From Methylobacterium sp. Leaf104 (GTDB lineage: Bacteria > Pseudomonadota > Alphaproteobacteria > Rhizobiales > Beijerinckiaceae), in NCBI RefSeq assembly GCF_001422885.1, contig NZ_LMMZ01000004.1, positions 1 through 64,000 on the forward strand: a stretch of DNA of 64,000 nt. Direction: 5' to 3'. Both the position numbers and the translations under genes were made by a program. Of this stretch, positions 9,153-17,031 are shown in pieces. The notes beneath the pieces were generated by a model, which was given only the letters and a program-made list of their open reading frames with translations, was not told the DNA's origin and searched no databases. Each line of letters starts with the position of its first letter. Position 1 is the first letter of the stretch.

Positions 9153-9465
9153 GGGGACAGCGTCAGTTCTACGAGGATGGTCGGGACAGGGGATCGCGAA
9201 GGGCGGCACCGTAGGGAGGGCGACCGGGAGGGTCAACGCGTGCGCTGGCGGTCGCGGCGGCGACACCGTTGCGCGGGTCCTGCGCCGGTCCGGCCCCGCG
9301 ATCCCCGGCAGCTGACACGCCGGGCGTCCCGATGCAACGCCTGCAGACCTGAGGCGAACCCGGCGCAGTCCTGGAGAGGCCCGGCTTCACACCTTTGCCG
9401 TGTCCGCCTGCGAGAGGTCGGCCCGTCCCGCTGCGCGGCCCCGGCCGGCGCGCCCGAAAGGCGTC
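9153..9465. other. Divergent intergenic region
   Basis: These 313 bases lie between the divergently transcribed lysK and MFS genes and must hold both promoters. I see no tRNA, small ORF with a ribosome site, or strong hairpin in it. Confidence 0.5.
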
Positions 9466-10647
9466 ATGACCTCAAGCTCGACGATCACGAGCGCGGCGCC
9501 CGCCGCGTGCCGACTCACCCGCGCGGCCGGCCCCGTCGAGGCGCGCGCAACCCGGCTCCTGTTCCTCATCGTCGGCTTCGGCGTCGCCGCCTGGGCGCCC
9601 CTGGTGCCCCTCGTGAAGGCGCGGGCGGGCCTGGACGACGGCACCCTCGGCCTGCTTCTCCTCTGCCTCGGCGTCGGGTCGCTCGCCACCATGCCGGTGG
9701 CGGGCGCCCTGGCCGGGCGCTTCGGCACCCGCCCGGTGCTGGCCGCCGCCGTGCTCGTGACCGGGGCGGCTCTGATGACCCTGTCCCGCGCCGCTGGCCT
9801 GCCCGTCCTCGCCGTGGCTCTCACCGCGCTCGGGATCGGCCTCGGCCTCCTCGACTGCCTGATGAACCTGCAGGCGGTGGCGGTGGAGCGCCGGGCCGCA
9901 CGGCCGATGATGTCGGGCTTCCACGGCCTCTACAGCCTCGGCTGCATCCTGGGCGCGGCCGGCTTCAGTGCCCTCCTGAGCCTCGGCCTGGAACCGGCGG
10001 CCGCGACCCTGGTGGTGGTCGCCGCCATCGCGGTCGCCTTCCTCGCCGCCCTGCCGGGCATCCTGGCGACGAGGGCGGACGGCCCCCGAGGCCCGGCCTT
10101 CGCCCTGCCGCGGGGGCCGGTGCTCCGCATCGGGCTCCTGTGCTTCGTGGTCTTCCTCACGGAGGGCTCGGCCCTCGACTGGAGCGGCGTCTTCCTGATC
10201 CAGGAGCGCGGCCTCGATCCGGCCCGGGCCGGCCTCGGCTACGCGGCCTTCTCGCTGACCATGACGGCGGGCCGCCTCGCCGGCGACGCTCTCGTGCGCC
10301 GGATCGGGCGCCGCCGCATCGTCGTCCTGGGCGCGCTGCTGGCGGCGGCCGGCCTCGGCCTCGCCACGGCCGTGCCCCTCTGGCCGGTGACGCTCCTCGG
10401 CTACGCCCTGGTGGGGGCGGGCTGCGCCAACATCGTGCCGGTCCTGTTCACGGCCGCCGGCCGCCAGGAGGCGGTGCCCGCCGCCCTCGCGATCCCGGCC
10501 GTGACCACGCTGGGCTATGCCGGCGTGCTCGCCGGCCCCGCCGCCATCGGGCTCCTCGCCCACGCCACCAGCCTGACCCTCGCCTTCCTGGCGGTGGCCA
10601 CCCTCCTCCTCGCCGTCGCGGCCGGCGCCCGGCATCTGCGCATCTGA
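9466..10647 (+). CDS. MFS transporter (YbjJ-like)
   Basis: This is a major facilitator superfamily permease (393 aa, about 12 membrane helices) of the inner membrane. The loop between helices 2 and 3 carries GALAGRFGTRPVL, a variant of the MFS motif; FHGLYSLGCILGAAG and TEGSALDWSGVFL in the second half are typical of the YbjJ-like subgroup. The substrate is unknown. The ATG at 9466 is preceded by an AAAGG ribosome site; the open frame extends further back into a Pro/Arg-rich stretch that looks non-coding. It converges with a binding-protein gene 195 bases downstream. Confidence 0.85.
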   Translation: MTSSSTITSAAPAACRLTRAAGPVEARATRLLFLIVGFGVAAWAPLVPLVKARAGLDDGTLGLLLLCLGVGSLATMPVAGALAGRFGTRPVLAAAVLVTGAALMTLSRAAGLPVLAVALTALGIGLGLLDCLMNLQAVAVERRAARPMMSGFHGLYSLGCILGAAGFSALLSLGLEPAAATLVVVAAIAVAFLAALPGILATRADGPRGPAFALPRGPVLRIGLLCFVVFLTEGSALDWSGVFLIQERGLDPARAGLGYAAFSLTMTAGRLAGDALVRRIGRRRIVVLGALLAAAGLGLATAVPLWPVTLLGYALVGAGCANIVPVLFTAAGRQEAVPAALAIPAVTTLGYAGVLAGPAAIGLLAHATSLTLAFLAVATLLLAVAAGARHLRI

Positions 10648-10731
10648 GACGGCCTCCGGATCCGGCCAGGCGAAGCGGCGGTCGCCGGCGCGCAGGCCCG
10701 CCGGCACCGCCGCCCGAGCGATCGACCATCG

Positions 10732-10749
10732 GGGCCGCCGCGGCGGCCC
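10732..10749. other. GC-rich perfect palindrome between convergent genes
   Basis: GGGCCGCCG at 10732-10740 is directly followed by its reverse complement at 10741-10749. It sits between the ends of the MFS gene and the minus-strand binding protein and could fold into a hairpin in either transcript. There is no T run, so a terminator role is only a guess. Confidence 0.3.
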
Positions 10750-10842
10750 GGCCGAAGCGCGCGCCGCCGAATCGATCGGCTATGCCGAGGCGGTCCGAGA
10801 GCCAGGCCTGAAGACCCGAAGGCTGAGCCGCCGCCCGATCCT

Positions 10843-11763
10843 TCAGAACGGGCTCACCGGGAAGAAGCGCAGGTAGAGCTCGGCGTATTTCCCCTCGTCC
10901 CACAGGCGCTGGAGCGCGTCGTCCAGCGCCCGCGACAGGGCCGGGTCGTCGGGGCGGGTGACGAGGCCGATGCCCTCGCCGAAGTAGCGGTTCTCCAGGT
11001 AGTCGCCGCCCGTGAAGGCGCAGCAGCCCGCGGCGTCGACGCCACCGATCCAGAGGGCGAGGTTCAGGCCGTCCGCGAAGACGTAGTCGACCTCGCCCCG
11101 GCGCAGCGCGCCCTCGGCCGTCGCCAGATCGGTGAAGTCCTTGGCCGTCGCCTTGGGGAAGAAGGCCTTCAGGTAGGCCGCGTGCGCGGTGCCGCCGACC
11201 ACGCCGACGCTCCGGTCCGCGAGGGCGCCCGCGGAGGGGGCGGGCAGGCCCTTGTCGGTGCGGGCGGCGAAGCGCGCCGGCCAGCGGAAATACGGCCGGG
11301 TGGCGAGGAAGCGCGCGCGCAGGGCCGGGGTCAGCGGGATCGCGGCGGCGACGACGTCGCCCTGCCGGTCGGCCAGGGCGTCGAGCAGGGTGTCGAAGCG
11401 CCGGGCCTGGACCGTGCAGGTCATGGCCAAGCGCTCGCAGACCGCGCGGGCGAGCTCGACCACGAAGCCCGTGGGCGTGCCGTCCGGGCCGGCGAAGTGA
11501 AGGGGCGGGAAGTCGTCGTCGGTGAGGAAGCGGACCGTGCGCGCGCTCGGCGGGGTCTCCATGCGCTCCTGGCGGGCGCGCGGATTCCAGAAGTTGGGGA
11601 TCGTCACGCCCTCCGCCCGGGCCGGCGCAGCGGCGGCGAGGCAGGACAGCGCCGCCAGTGCACAAGCGGCAGCCCGGCCCCGGAGCCGCCTTGCCTTTCG
11701 GCGGATAACCGCAGAAGTTGTTCTGGTGGCGCGCGGGCTGCGCGTGGAAACGGACTGGCTCAC
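10843..11763 (-). CDS. Family 3 periplasmic solute-binding protein
   Basis: This 306-residue protein has an N-terminal signal peptide (basic residues, then an Ala/Leu-rich stretch ending AAPARAEG). It is followed by a PF00497-type binding domain: VRFLTDDDFPPLHF, GTPTGFVVELARAVCERL, and GDVVAAAIPLTPALRARF. Such proteins bind polar amino acids or related small molecules for an ABC importer, or serve as sensors. No permease or ATPase is adjacent. The start lies only 45 bases from the divergent glycosyltransferase start, so the two may share a control region. Confidence 0.8.
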   Translation of the reverse strand: MSQSVSTRSPRATRTTSAVIRRKARRLRGRAAACALAALSCLAAAAPARAEGVTIPNFWNPRARQERMETPPSARTVRFLTDDDFPPLHFAGPDGTPTGFVVELARAVCERLAMTCTVQARRFDTLLDALADRQGDVVAAAIPLTPALRARFLATRPYFRWPARFAARTDKGLPAPSAGALADRSVGVVGGTAHAAYLKAFFPKATAKDFTDLATAEGALRRGEVDYVFADGLNLALWIGGVDAAGCCAFTGGDYLENRYFGEGIGLVTRPDDPALSRALDDALQRLWDEGKYAELYLRFFPVSPF

Positions 11764-11808
11764 GGCCCTCCCCTAGCACATCCGCGGGCCGCCGGGAGGC
11801 CGCGCGCG

Positions 11809-13668
11809 GTGTCGCTCCTCGGTTTCGGCACCTCCGATCGACGGCCCGCTCCGCTGCCGCCCGAAATCGGATTCCTCGCGCGCCAGGGCTTCGACCCGGG
11901 CCGTCTGGCGCAGGCCGCCGCCCTGGCGCGGGCCTGCGGGAGCGACGCCGCCACGGCGCTGATCCAGGCCGACCTGATCTCCGAAGAGGCCTATTACCGT
12001 GCCCTCGCCGCCGCCCTCGGCGTCCCGTTCCTCGCCGGCGATCTCCGCCTCGGCGAGGACACGCGTTATCCCGACAGTCTCGTGGCCGGGATCGCGCCGC
12101 TCTCCCCGAAGGGTTCCCTGGCGTTCCACGGACCGCGCACGGTTCGCGCCCCGCGTGGGGCGGCCATCGCGGCGCTGCTGCGGACGGGGACCCGTTCGGC
12201 CATCACCACGCCGCGGGCCCTGCAGGCGGCGGTGTTCGCCGCCAATCCGGCGGGCATCGCGGCCTACGCCGCCGATACGCTCCAGCGCCACAGGCCCGAT
12301 TGGGCCCTGGAGGCCGGCAGCCAGGCGCCACGCCTCGCCATCGTCGGCCTCGTTGCCGGAGCCGTCGGCCTCGTCGCCGGCCTCATCCCCGGGGCCGTGC
12401 TGATCGGCGCCTGGACGCTGGTGCAAGTCGGCTTCCTGGCCATGGTGACGGTCCGCATCGCCGCCGTCAGCGTCGAGGCCGAGGCGGCCCCCGAGGTGCC
12501 GCTGCCGGACACCGCCCTGCCGGTCTACACCGTCCTGGTGGCCCTCCATCGCGAGGCCCGGGTGGTGCCCCGCCTCGTGGCGGCCCTCTCGCGCTTCGAC
12601 TACCCGGTGGCCAAGCTCGACCTCAAGCTGGTGATCGAGGCCGACGACCACGAGACGGACGCGGCCCTCGAGGCGGCCGGCCTCCCGGCCCGGTTCGAGG
12701 TCGTCCGGGTGCCGGCGGGCCTGCCCCGCACCAAGCCCCGCGCCCTCAACGCCGCCCTGCCCCTGGCGCGCGGCGCCTGCCTCGTGGTCTACGATGCCGA
12801 GGACGTGCCCGATCCGGGGCAGCTCCGCGCCGCCGCGACCCGCTTCGCCCGCGCCTCCCGCACCACCGCCTGCCTGCAGGGCCGCCTCGTCATCGACAAC
12901 ATGGACGACGGGCGCCTCACCCGCTGCTTCGCGATCGAGTACGCGGCCCTGTTCGACGTCCTGATTCCGGCCCTCGCCTCCTGGTGCGTGCCGATCCCCC
13001 TCGGAGGTACGTCGACGCATTTCCGCACCCGTATCCTGCGCGAGCTCCACGGCTGGGATGCCTGGAACGTCACCGAGGACGCCGATCTGGGCATCCGCCT
13101 CGCAAGGGCGGGCTACCGCGTCGGCGACCTGCGCAGCGACACCCTGGAGGAGGCGCCGCGCACCGTCCGGTCCTGGCTGCACCAGCGCACCCGCTGGATG
13201 AAGGGTTTCCTGCAGACCAGCCTCACCCATGCGCGGTCGCCGCGCCGGACCGCGCGGCAGCTCGGCATTCTCGGGACCTTCTGCGCCGTCGCCCTCGTGC
13301 CCGGGACGGTGATCTCCGCCCTCGCCTATCCCTTCCTGATGGGCCGCGCGGCCTACGACTTCGCGGTCTTCGTCTGGAACGGCTTCCCGGCGCCCGGGGG
13401 CTTCTGGGCGAACTTTCCCACCGGCGCCGCCGTCACGCTGTTCGTGGCCGGACTGCTCGCCATGCTGCTGCCGGCAGCCCTCGGCTGCGTCCGGCGCAAC
13501 TGGTTCGACCTGCTCGCCTTCGTGCCGTGGATGCCGATCTACTTCCTGCTCGTCAGCCTCGCCGCCTGGTCGGGCCTGTACGAGCTCGTCCGTGCACCCA
13601 ACCGCTGGAACAAGACCGAGCACGGCCTCGCCCGCACCTCCCGCACCGGCGCGTTGCGCGCGGAGTGA
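11809..13668 (+). CDS. Processive family 2 glycosyltransferase with N-terminal GspE-N-like domain
   Basis: This membrane glycosyltransferase (619 aa) starts at GTG 11809, nine bases after a GGGAGG ribosome site. Residues about 15-75 (IGFLARQGFDPGRLAQAA, then ISEEAYYRALAAALGVPFL) resemble the N-terminal domain of type II secretion ATPases. Two membrane helices then lead to a GT2 catalytic domain with EADDHETD, the metal-binding DAEDVPD, the TEDADLG acceptor motif and QRTRW, the QxxRW mark of processive enzymes such as cellulose synthase. Several C-terminal helices follow. It probably makes an exported polysaccharide, but no partner genes (c-di-GMP-binding protein, export pore) are adjacent. 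Confidence 0.87.
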   Translation: MSLLGFGTSDRRPAPLPPEIGFLARQGFDPGRLAQAAALARACGSDAATALIQADLISEEAYYRALAAALGVPFLAGDLRLGEDTRYPDSLVAGIAPLSPKGSLAFHGPRTVRAPRGAAIAALLRTGTRSAITTPRALQAAVFAANPAGIAAYAADTLQRHRPDWALEAGSQAPRLAIVGLVAGAVGLVAGLIPGAVLIGAWTLVQVGFLAMVTVRIAAVSVEAEAAPEVPLPDTALPVYTVLVALHREARVVPRLVAALSRFDYPVAKLDLKLVIEADDHETDAALEAAGLPARFEVVRVPAGLPRTKPRALNAALPLARGACLVVYDAEDVPDPGQLRAAATRFARASRTTACLQGRLVIDNMDDGRLTRCFAIEYAALFDVLIPALASWCVPIPLGGTSTHFRTRILRELHGWDAWNVTEDADLGIRLARAGYRVGDLRSDTLEEAPRTVRSWLHQRTRWMKGFLQTSLTHARSPRRTARQLGILGTFCAVALVPGTVISALAYPFLMGRAAYDFAVFVWNGFPAPGGFWANFPTGAAVTLFVAGLLAMLLPAALGCVRRNWFDLLAFVPWMPIYFLLVSLAAWSGLYELVRAPNRWNKTEHGLARTSRTGALRAE

Positions 13669-13728
13669 GGGCCGGACCCGACCACCGCCGCCACCGCCCG
13701 CGTGTTTAAGCTTACAATTGCCGAAGTA

Positions 13729-13893
13729 TTAACTTTGACGCATCGGAGTCCAGGTCGACAGCGCGATCCATCCACGCCGAGTCATCGCGGCGGCTTCGGC
13801 GAACACCACGCCCGCTGCGAGTATCAGGAAGAGGACGAGCAGTAGGAAGCGGTTTTCTTCTTCCGGTACGTTGTCTGTTTCACTTCGGGCCAT
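13729..13893 (-). CDS. Small single-pass membrane protein (54 aa)
   Basis: A 54-residue peptide starts at 13893 behind a GGAGAA ribosome site. It has a charged N-terminus (ARSETDNVPEEENR), one clear membrane helix (FLLLVLFLILAAGVVFA) and a short basic tail. I do not recognise a family. The good ribosome site and the sharp charge/hydrophobic layout support a real gene. It is 95 bases downstream of nothing on its own strand and precedes the end of the glycosyltransferase gene convergently. Confidence 0.6.
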   Translation of the reverse strand: MARSETDNVPEEENRFLLLVLFLILAAGVVFAEAAAMTRRGWIALSTWTPMRQS

Positions 13894-13988
13894 TGCCGTT
13901 CTCCGGGCGGGTGACTGCGAGCGTATCGCAATCGACCTGCCACGAAGGTGTGAACGCTTGGGCTGTCGATCTTCGCTTGGCGAGCCGG

Positions 13989-14873
13989 TCAGCCCAGTTC
14001 CAGCGCTGCGAGCGTGTCGGCCACCCGCTGGCGGGCCTCCCCGCCCAGCGGCAGGATCGGGCGCGGCGGCTCCGCCCGGCAGAGACCGAGGAGGTCGGCA
14101 CAGGCGTAGACCACCCGCAGGCTCGAATAGGTCCGGAACAGGTCCCAAAGCGGCTTGAGCCGGGCATCGAGGCGGCGCGCCTCGGCGGCGTCTCCCGCTT
14201 CGACCGCCCGGACGATCGCCAGGGCGGTGTGTGGGAACAGCCCGGCGATGACGCTGTACCAGGCCTCGCCGCCCGCCAGCAGCGCCGCGACGGCGTTCCA
14301 GTCGCCGCTATAGCCGAGGGAGAACCCGGCCGGCACCACGGCGCGCAGCGCGGCGATGTGCTCCGCCGCCCCGTCCGGCTCCGGGGCCGGACTCTTGATC
14401 GCGACGATTCCCGGAACCCGGGCGAGGCGGCCGATGAGGGCCGGGGTAAAGCGGAAATGGGTCGTGCCGGGATTGTCGTAGAGGCAGAGCGGCAGGCCGG
14501 ATTCCCGTGCCACCGTCTCGCAGTGCACGAACACCTCGTCCTCGGTCAGCGGCGTGTAGGACATCGCCGCCAGGAGCCCGGCCTCGGCCCCGGCGCCCTT
14601 GGCGTCCTGGGCCATCCGCACCGCCTCGTCGGTGCGCAGGGCGCCGACCCCGACGAGGACCGGCAGGCGGCCCGCCACCGCTTCGACGGCGGCTTCCACG
14701 GCCCGGCGGCGCTGATGGCGTGCGAGGAACGGATAGGTGCCGGTGCTGCCCAGCAGGCCGATCGATCCGACGCCGGCCGCGACCAGGGGCTGCAGCAGGG
14801 TACGCAGGGCGCCGAGGTCGACCTGGCCGTCGGCATTCGTGGGCGTGATCGGGAAGGCCGACAGGATGGTCAT
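13989..14873 (-). CDS. Dihydrodipicolinate synthase/N-acetylneuraminate lyase family protein
   Basis: This is a (beta/alpha)8 class I aldolase or lyase that uses a Schiff-base lysine (294 aa). The lysine is K160 in VAIKSPAP, the catalytic tyrosine is Y132 in LYDNPGT, and the keto-acid site is GSTGTY at residues 42-47. The family includes DapA, sialic acid lyase and keto-deoxy-sugar aldolases. GSTGTYPFL instead of the usual TTGE suggests it is not the main DapA. The start at 14873 has a GGAG ribosome site. The neighbours give no pathway hint. Confidence 0.85.
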   Translation of the reverse strand: MTILSAFPITPTNADGQVDLGALRTLLQPLVAAGVGSIGLLGSTGTYPFLARHQRRRAVEAAVEAVAGRLPVLVGVGALRTDEAVRMAQDAKGAGAEAGLLAAMSYTPLTEDEVFVHCETVARESGLPLCLYDNPGTTHFRFTPALIGRLARVPGIVAIKSPAPEPDGAAEHIAALRAVVPAGFSLGYSGDWNAVAALLAGGEAWYSVIAGLFPHTALAIVRAVEAGDAAEARRLDARLKPLWDLFRTYSSLRVVYACADLLGLCRAEPPRPILPLGGEARQRVADTLAALELG

Positions 14874-14949
14874 GGTCGCTCCGGGGGCAGGCGAGACGGG
14901 AGGCGGCAGCCCCGGTCGTCGGTCCCGAAGGCTTACAGCATCTCGGCGG

Positions 14950-15531
14950 TCAGAGCATTTTGGCGAGTTCGCCCGCCGCCTCCTCGGGCGGGCGGGCAAG
15001 GTTCAGCGCGTTCAGGAAGCGATTCTGGCCGTTCATCACGTAGACGAGGGCGGTGTGCTCCATGGTGTAGTCGCCATCCTTGGTCGGCACCTTCCGGACA
15101 TAGGCGCGGTAGGCCTTGACCGCCGCGTTCACCTCCTCGGGCGAGCCGGTCAGGCCGACGATGCGCGGGTCGAAGCTCGCCAGGTAGGTCTTCAGGGCGG
15201 CCGGCGTGTCGCGCTCGGGGTCGACCGCGATGAACAGCGCGCGGGTGTCCCGGCCCTTCGGCCCGAGGGCCTGGAGCACGTCGCCGATCTGCTGCAGCGT
15301 GGTCGGGCAGACGTCGGGGCAGTGAGTGAAGCCGAAGAACACGAGGTGCGTCCGCCCCGCATAGTCGCGCTCGGTGACGCGCTGCCCGTCCTGATTGGTC
15401 AGGGTGAAGGGGCCGCCGACGCTGCTCGTCCCGGCCTCCTGGGTCTTCGGCGCCAGCACCACGAAGGCGGCGACGCAGAGCCCCACGAGGCCGACCGCGA
15501 AGGCGAGGAGGGGCAGGAGCGTGCGACGCAT
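14950..15531 (-). CDS. SCO1/SenC/PrrC copper chaperone-like protein
   Basis: This membrane-anchored thioredoxin-fold protein (193 aa) handles copper for the CuA site of cytochrome c oxidase or acts in redox sensing. One N-terminal membrane helix (residues about 5-27) is followed by the copper site: CPDVC with C71 and C75, and H159 in MEHTALVY. All three ligands are present. It lies downstream of the ArsR gene on the same strand. No cytochrome oxidase genes are in the window. Confidence 0.93.
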   Translation of the reverse strand: MRRTLLPLLAFAVGLVGLCVAAFVVLAPKTQEAGTSSVGGPFTLTNQDGQRVTERDYAGRTHLVFFGFTHCPDVCPTTLQQIGDVLQALGPKGRDTRALFIAVDPERDTPAALKTYLASFDPRIVGLTGSPEEVNAAVKAYRAYVRKVPTKDGDYTMEHTALVYVMNGQNRFLNALNLARPPEEAAGELAKML

Positions 15532-15593
15532 GGGACGGCCTTGCGATCGAGGGATGGGGCCGCTTCAGACCACAGGCACCGCGCCCCGGCAAT

Positions 15594-15635
15594 CCACCAA
15601 ACCGTCGCCACCAAACCGTCGCCACCAGACCGTGG
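15594..15635. repeat. 14-bp tandem repeat, three units
   Basis: Units CCACCAAACCGTCG at 15594-15607 and 15608-15621 are identical; the third at 15622-15635 differs at two positions. They lie in the 113-base gap between the arsR-type gene and the SCO1 gene, just beyond the end of the arsR-type frame. Confidence 0.85.
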
Positions 15636-15644
15636 CCGGACGGC

Positions 15645-15989
15645 TCAGCCGGGTTGCGGCTCGTCCGTGCCCGGCTTCGCTTGGCGCCGATCCTCCGCCA
15701 GGGCCGCGCTCTCGCGCTTGAGCGGCCGGCCGACCGGACAGGCCTCCTGAACGAACCCGTTCAGGGTGTTGAGGAGACTGTCCTCCACCTGCCGGTAGAA
15801 GACGAACTGTCCGCGCTTCTCGCCCGCGATCAGCCCGGCCGATTCGAGCACCGCGAGATGCTGGGAGATGGAGGGCTTCGACATGGCAAATCGCCCGGCG
15901 ATCTCGCCGGCGCTGAGTTCGGTATGGGCGAGATAGGCCAGGATCTTCCGGCGAACGGACGAGGACAGGGCTTCGAAGACGCGCTGCAT
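15645..15989 (-). CDS. ArsR-family winged-helix repressor
   Basis: This 114-residue transcription regulator begins MQRVFEALSSSVRRKILAYL and has a winged helix-turn-helix (SAGEIAGRFAMSKPSISQHLAVLESAGLI, about residues 25-55), as in ArsR/SdpR-type repressors. There is no CxC metal site in the recognition helix, so it may not sense metals by the classic ArsR route; one Cys lies in the C-terminal half. It is divergent from the desaturase gene, and two inverted repeats in the 88-base spacer are likely operators for both genes. Confidence 0.88.
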   Translation of the reverse strand: MQRVFEALSSSVRRKILAYLAHTELSAGEIAGRFAMSKPSISQHLAVLESAGLIAGEKRGQFVFYRQVEDSLLNTLNGFVQEACPVGRPLKRESAALAEDRRQAKPGTDEPQPG

Positions 15990-15996
15990 GCGGATG

Positions 15997-16059
15997 GGTT
16001 AGGCGATGAGCTAACCATTGACAAGCGATAACCGGCCATCGATTAGGTGATTTCCTAAT
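15997..16059. promoter_or_regulatory. Two inverted repeats, candidate ArsR-type operators
   Basis: GGTTAG (15997-16002) is inverted as CTAACC (16011-16016), and ATTAGG (16042-16047) is inverted as CCTAAT (16054-16059). Both share a TTAG core. They flank and overlap the promoter elements of the desaturase gene in the spacer with the divergent ArsR-type gene, as expected for autorepressing ArsR proteins. Confidence 0.6.
16018..16046 (+). promoter_or_regulatory. Promoter of the desaturase gene (sigma-70 type)
   Basis: A perfect TTGACA -35 box at 16018-16023 is followed, after 17 bases, by GATTAG at 16041-16046 as -10. Inverted repeats lie immediately upstream and over the -10 box, so a repressor bound there would block polymerase. 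Confidence 0.6.
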
Positions 16060-16077
16060 TAGTGAACAGGTATCGAC

Positions 16078-17016
16078 ATGCGCGATGCGCCCCGTTGCAC
16101 CTCGACCGCCCGCATGATCGCCGATGCGGACACCTCCGCCGTGGCGGGACGCCTGGACTGGGCGCCCGCCAAGTCACTCTGGATCACCGGAATGGTGGGC
16201 GCGGCTCTGCTTCTCGGACCCGTCTTCGTCACCCCCGGTGCCGTCGCGCTGTTCGCCGTCACCACGATCGTCACCCTCTGCGCCGGACATTCGGTCGGCA
16301 TGCACCGGCTGCTGGTGCATCGCAGCTTTTCGGCCAAGCCCTGGGTCGAATATCTCCTGGTCTATCTTGGAACCCTGGTCGGCATGGCCGGGCCGGTGGG
16401 AATGATCCGCCTGCACGACATGCGGGACTGGGCGCAGCGGCAGGCCGCCTGTCACAACCTGCATGCCAATCGGCTGCCGATGCTGCACGACGCGCTCCTC
16501 CAGATGCACGCCGAGCTGATCCTCACGCACCCGCCGCGTTTCCTGCTGGAGCCGCAGGTCGGGACGGACCGGGTGTTCCGATGGCTGGAGGCGACCTGGA
16601 TGTTGCAGCAGCTGCCCTGGGCCGTGCTGTTCTACGCGGTGGGTGGATGGCCGTGGATGATCTGGGGCATTCCCGTCCGCATCGCGGTGTCGCTGACCGG
16701 GCACTGGCTCGTCGTGCACCTCACCCACCGCGATGGCCCGCAGGGTTGGGTGGTCGACGGTGAATCCGTCCAGGGGCACGACCTGCCGGCTGCGGCTTGG
16801 CTCACCTTCGGCGAGGCGTGGCATGCGACGCACCATGCCTGGCCGGACTCGGCGCGCCTCGGAGCCGAACCGGGACAGGCCGATGCGGGCTGGCGAGTCC
16901 TGCGGGTGCTGGAGCGCCTGGGTCTCGTCTGGGACCTGAAGCAGCCGTGCAACCTGGAGCCCCGGGCCGGGGTGCGCCGCGTCACGGCGGAGGGGCCGCC
17001 AGCCCGAGCCGCGTGA
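16078..17016 (+). CDS. Membrane fatty acid/acyl-CoA desaturase-like protein
   Basis: This di-iron membrane enzyme (312 aa) has several helices and the desaturase histidine boxes: H71-H76 in GHSVGMHR, and HATHH in the C-terminal part. The second box is not the usual HxxHH but HDMRDW (113-118) with extra His residues at 126 and 129, suggesting a divergent subfamily. The likely role is introducing a double bond in lipid acyl chains, but the substrate is open. The promoter region carries inverted repeats probably bound by the neighbouring ArsR-type protein. It converges with cysG 15 bases away. Confidence 0.78.
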   Translation: MRDAPRCTSTARMIADADTSAVAGRLDWAPAKSLWITGMVGAALLLGPVFVTPGAVALFAVTTIVTLCAGHSVGMHRLLVHRSFSAKPWVEYLLVYLGTLVGMAGPVGMIRLHDMRDWAQRQAACHNLHANRLPMLHDALLQMHAELILTHPPRFLLEPQVGTDRVFRWLEATWMLQQLPWAVLFYAVGGWPWMIWGIPVRIAVSLTGHWLVVHLTHRDGPQGWVVDGESVQGHDLPAAAWLTFGEAWHATHHAWPDSARLGAEPGQADAGWRVLRVLERLGLVWDLKQPCNLEPRAGVRRVTAEGPPARAA

Positions 17017-17031
17017 TCGGGCCCCCTGCCC

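Noticed and set aside
10448..11779. 443-residue frame overlapping the family 3 binding protein
   Set aside because: Arg/Pro/Gly-rich out-of-phase reading of a GC-rich gene; the overlapping frame has a signal peptide and a known fold.
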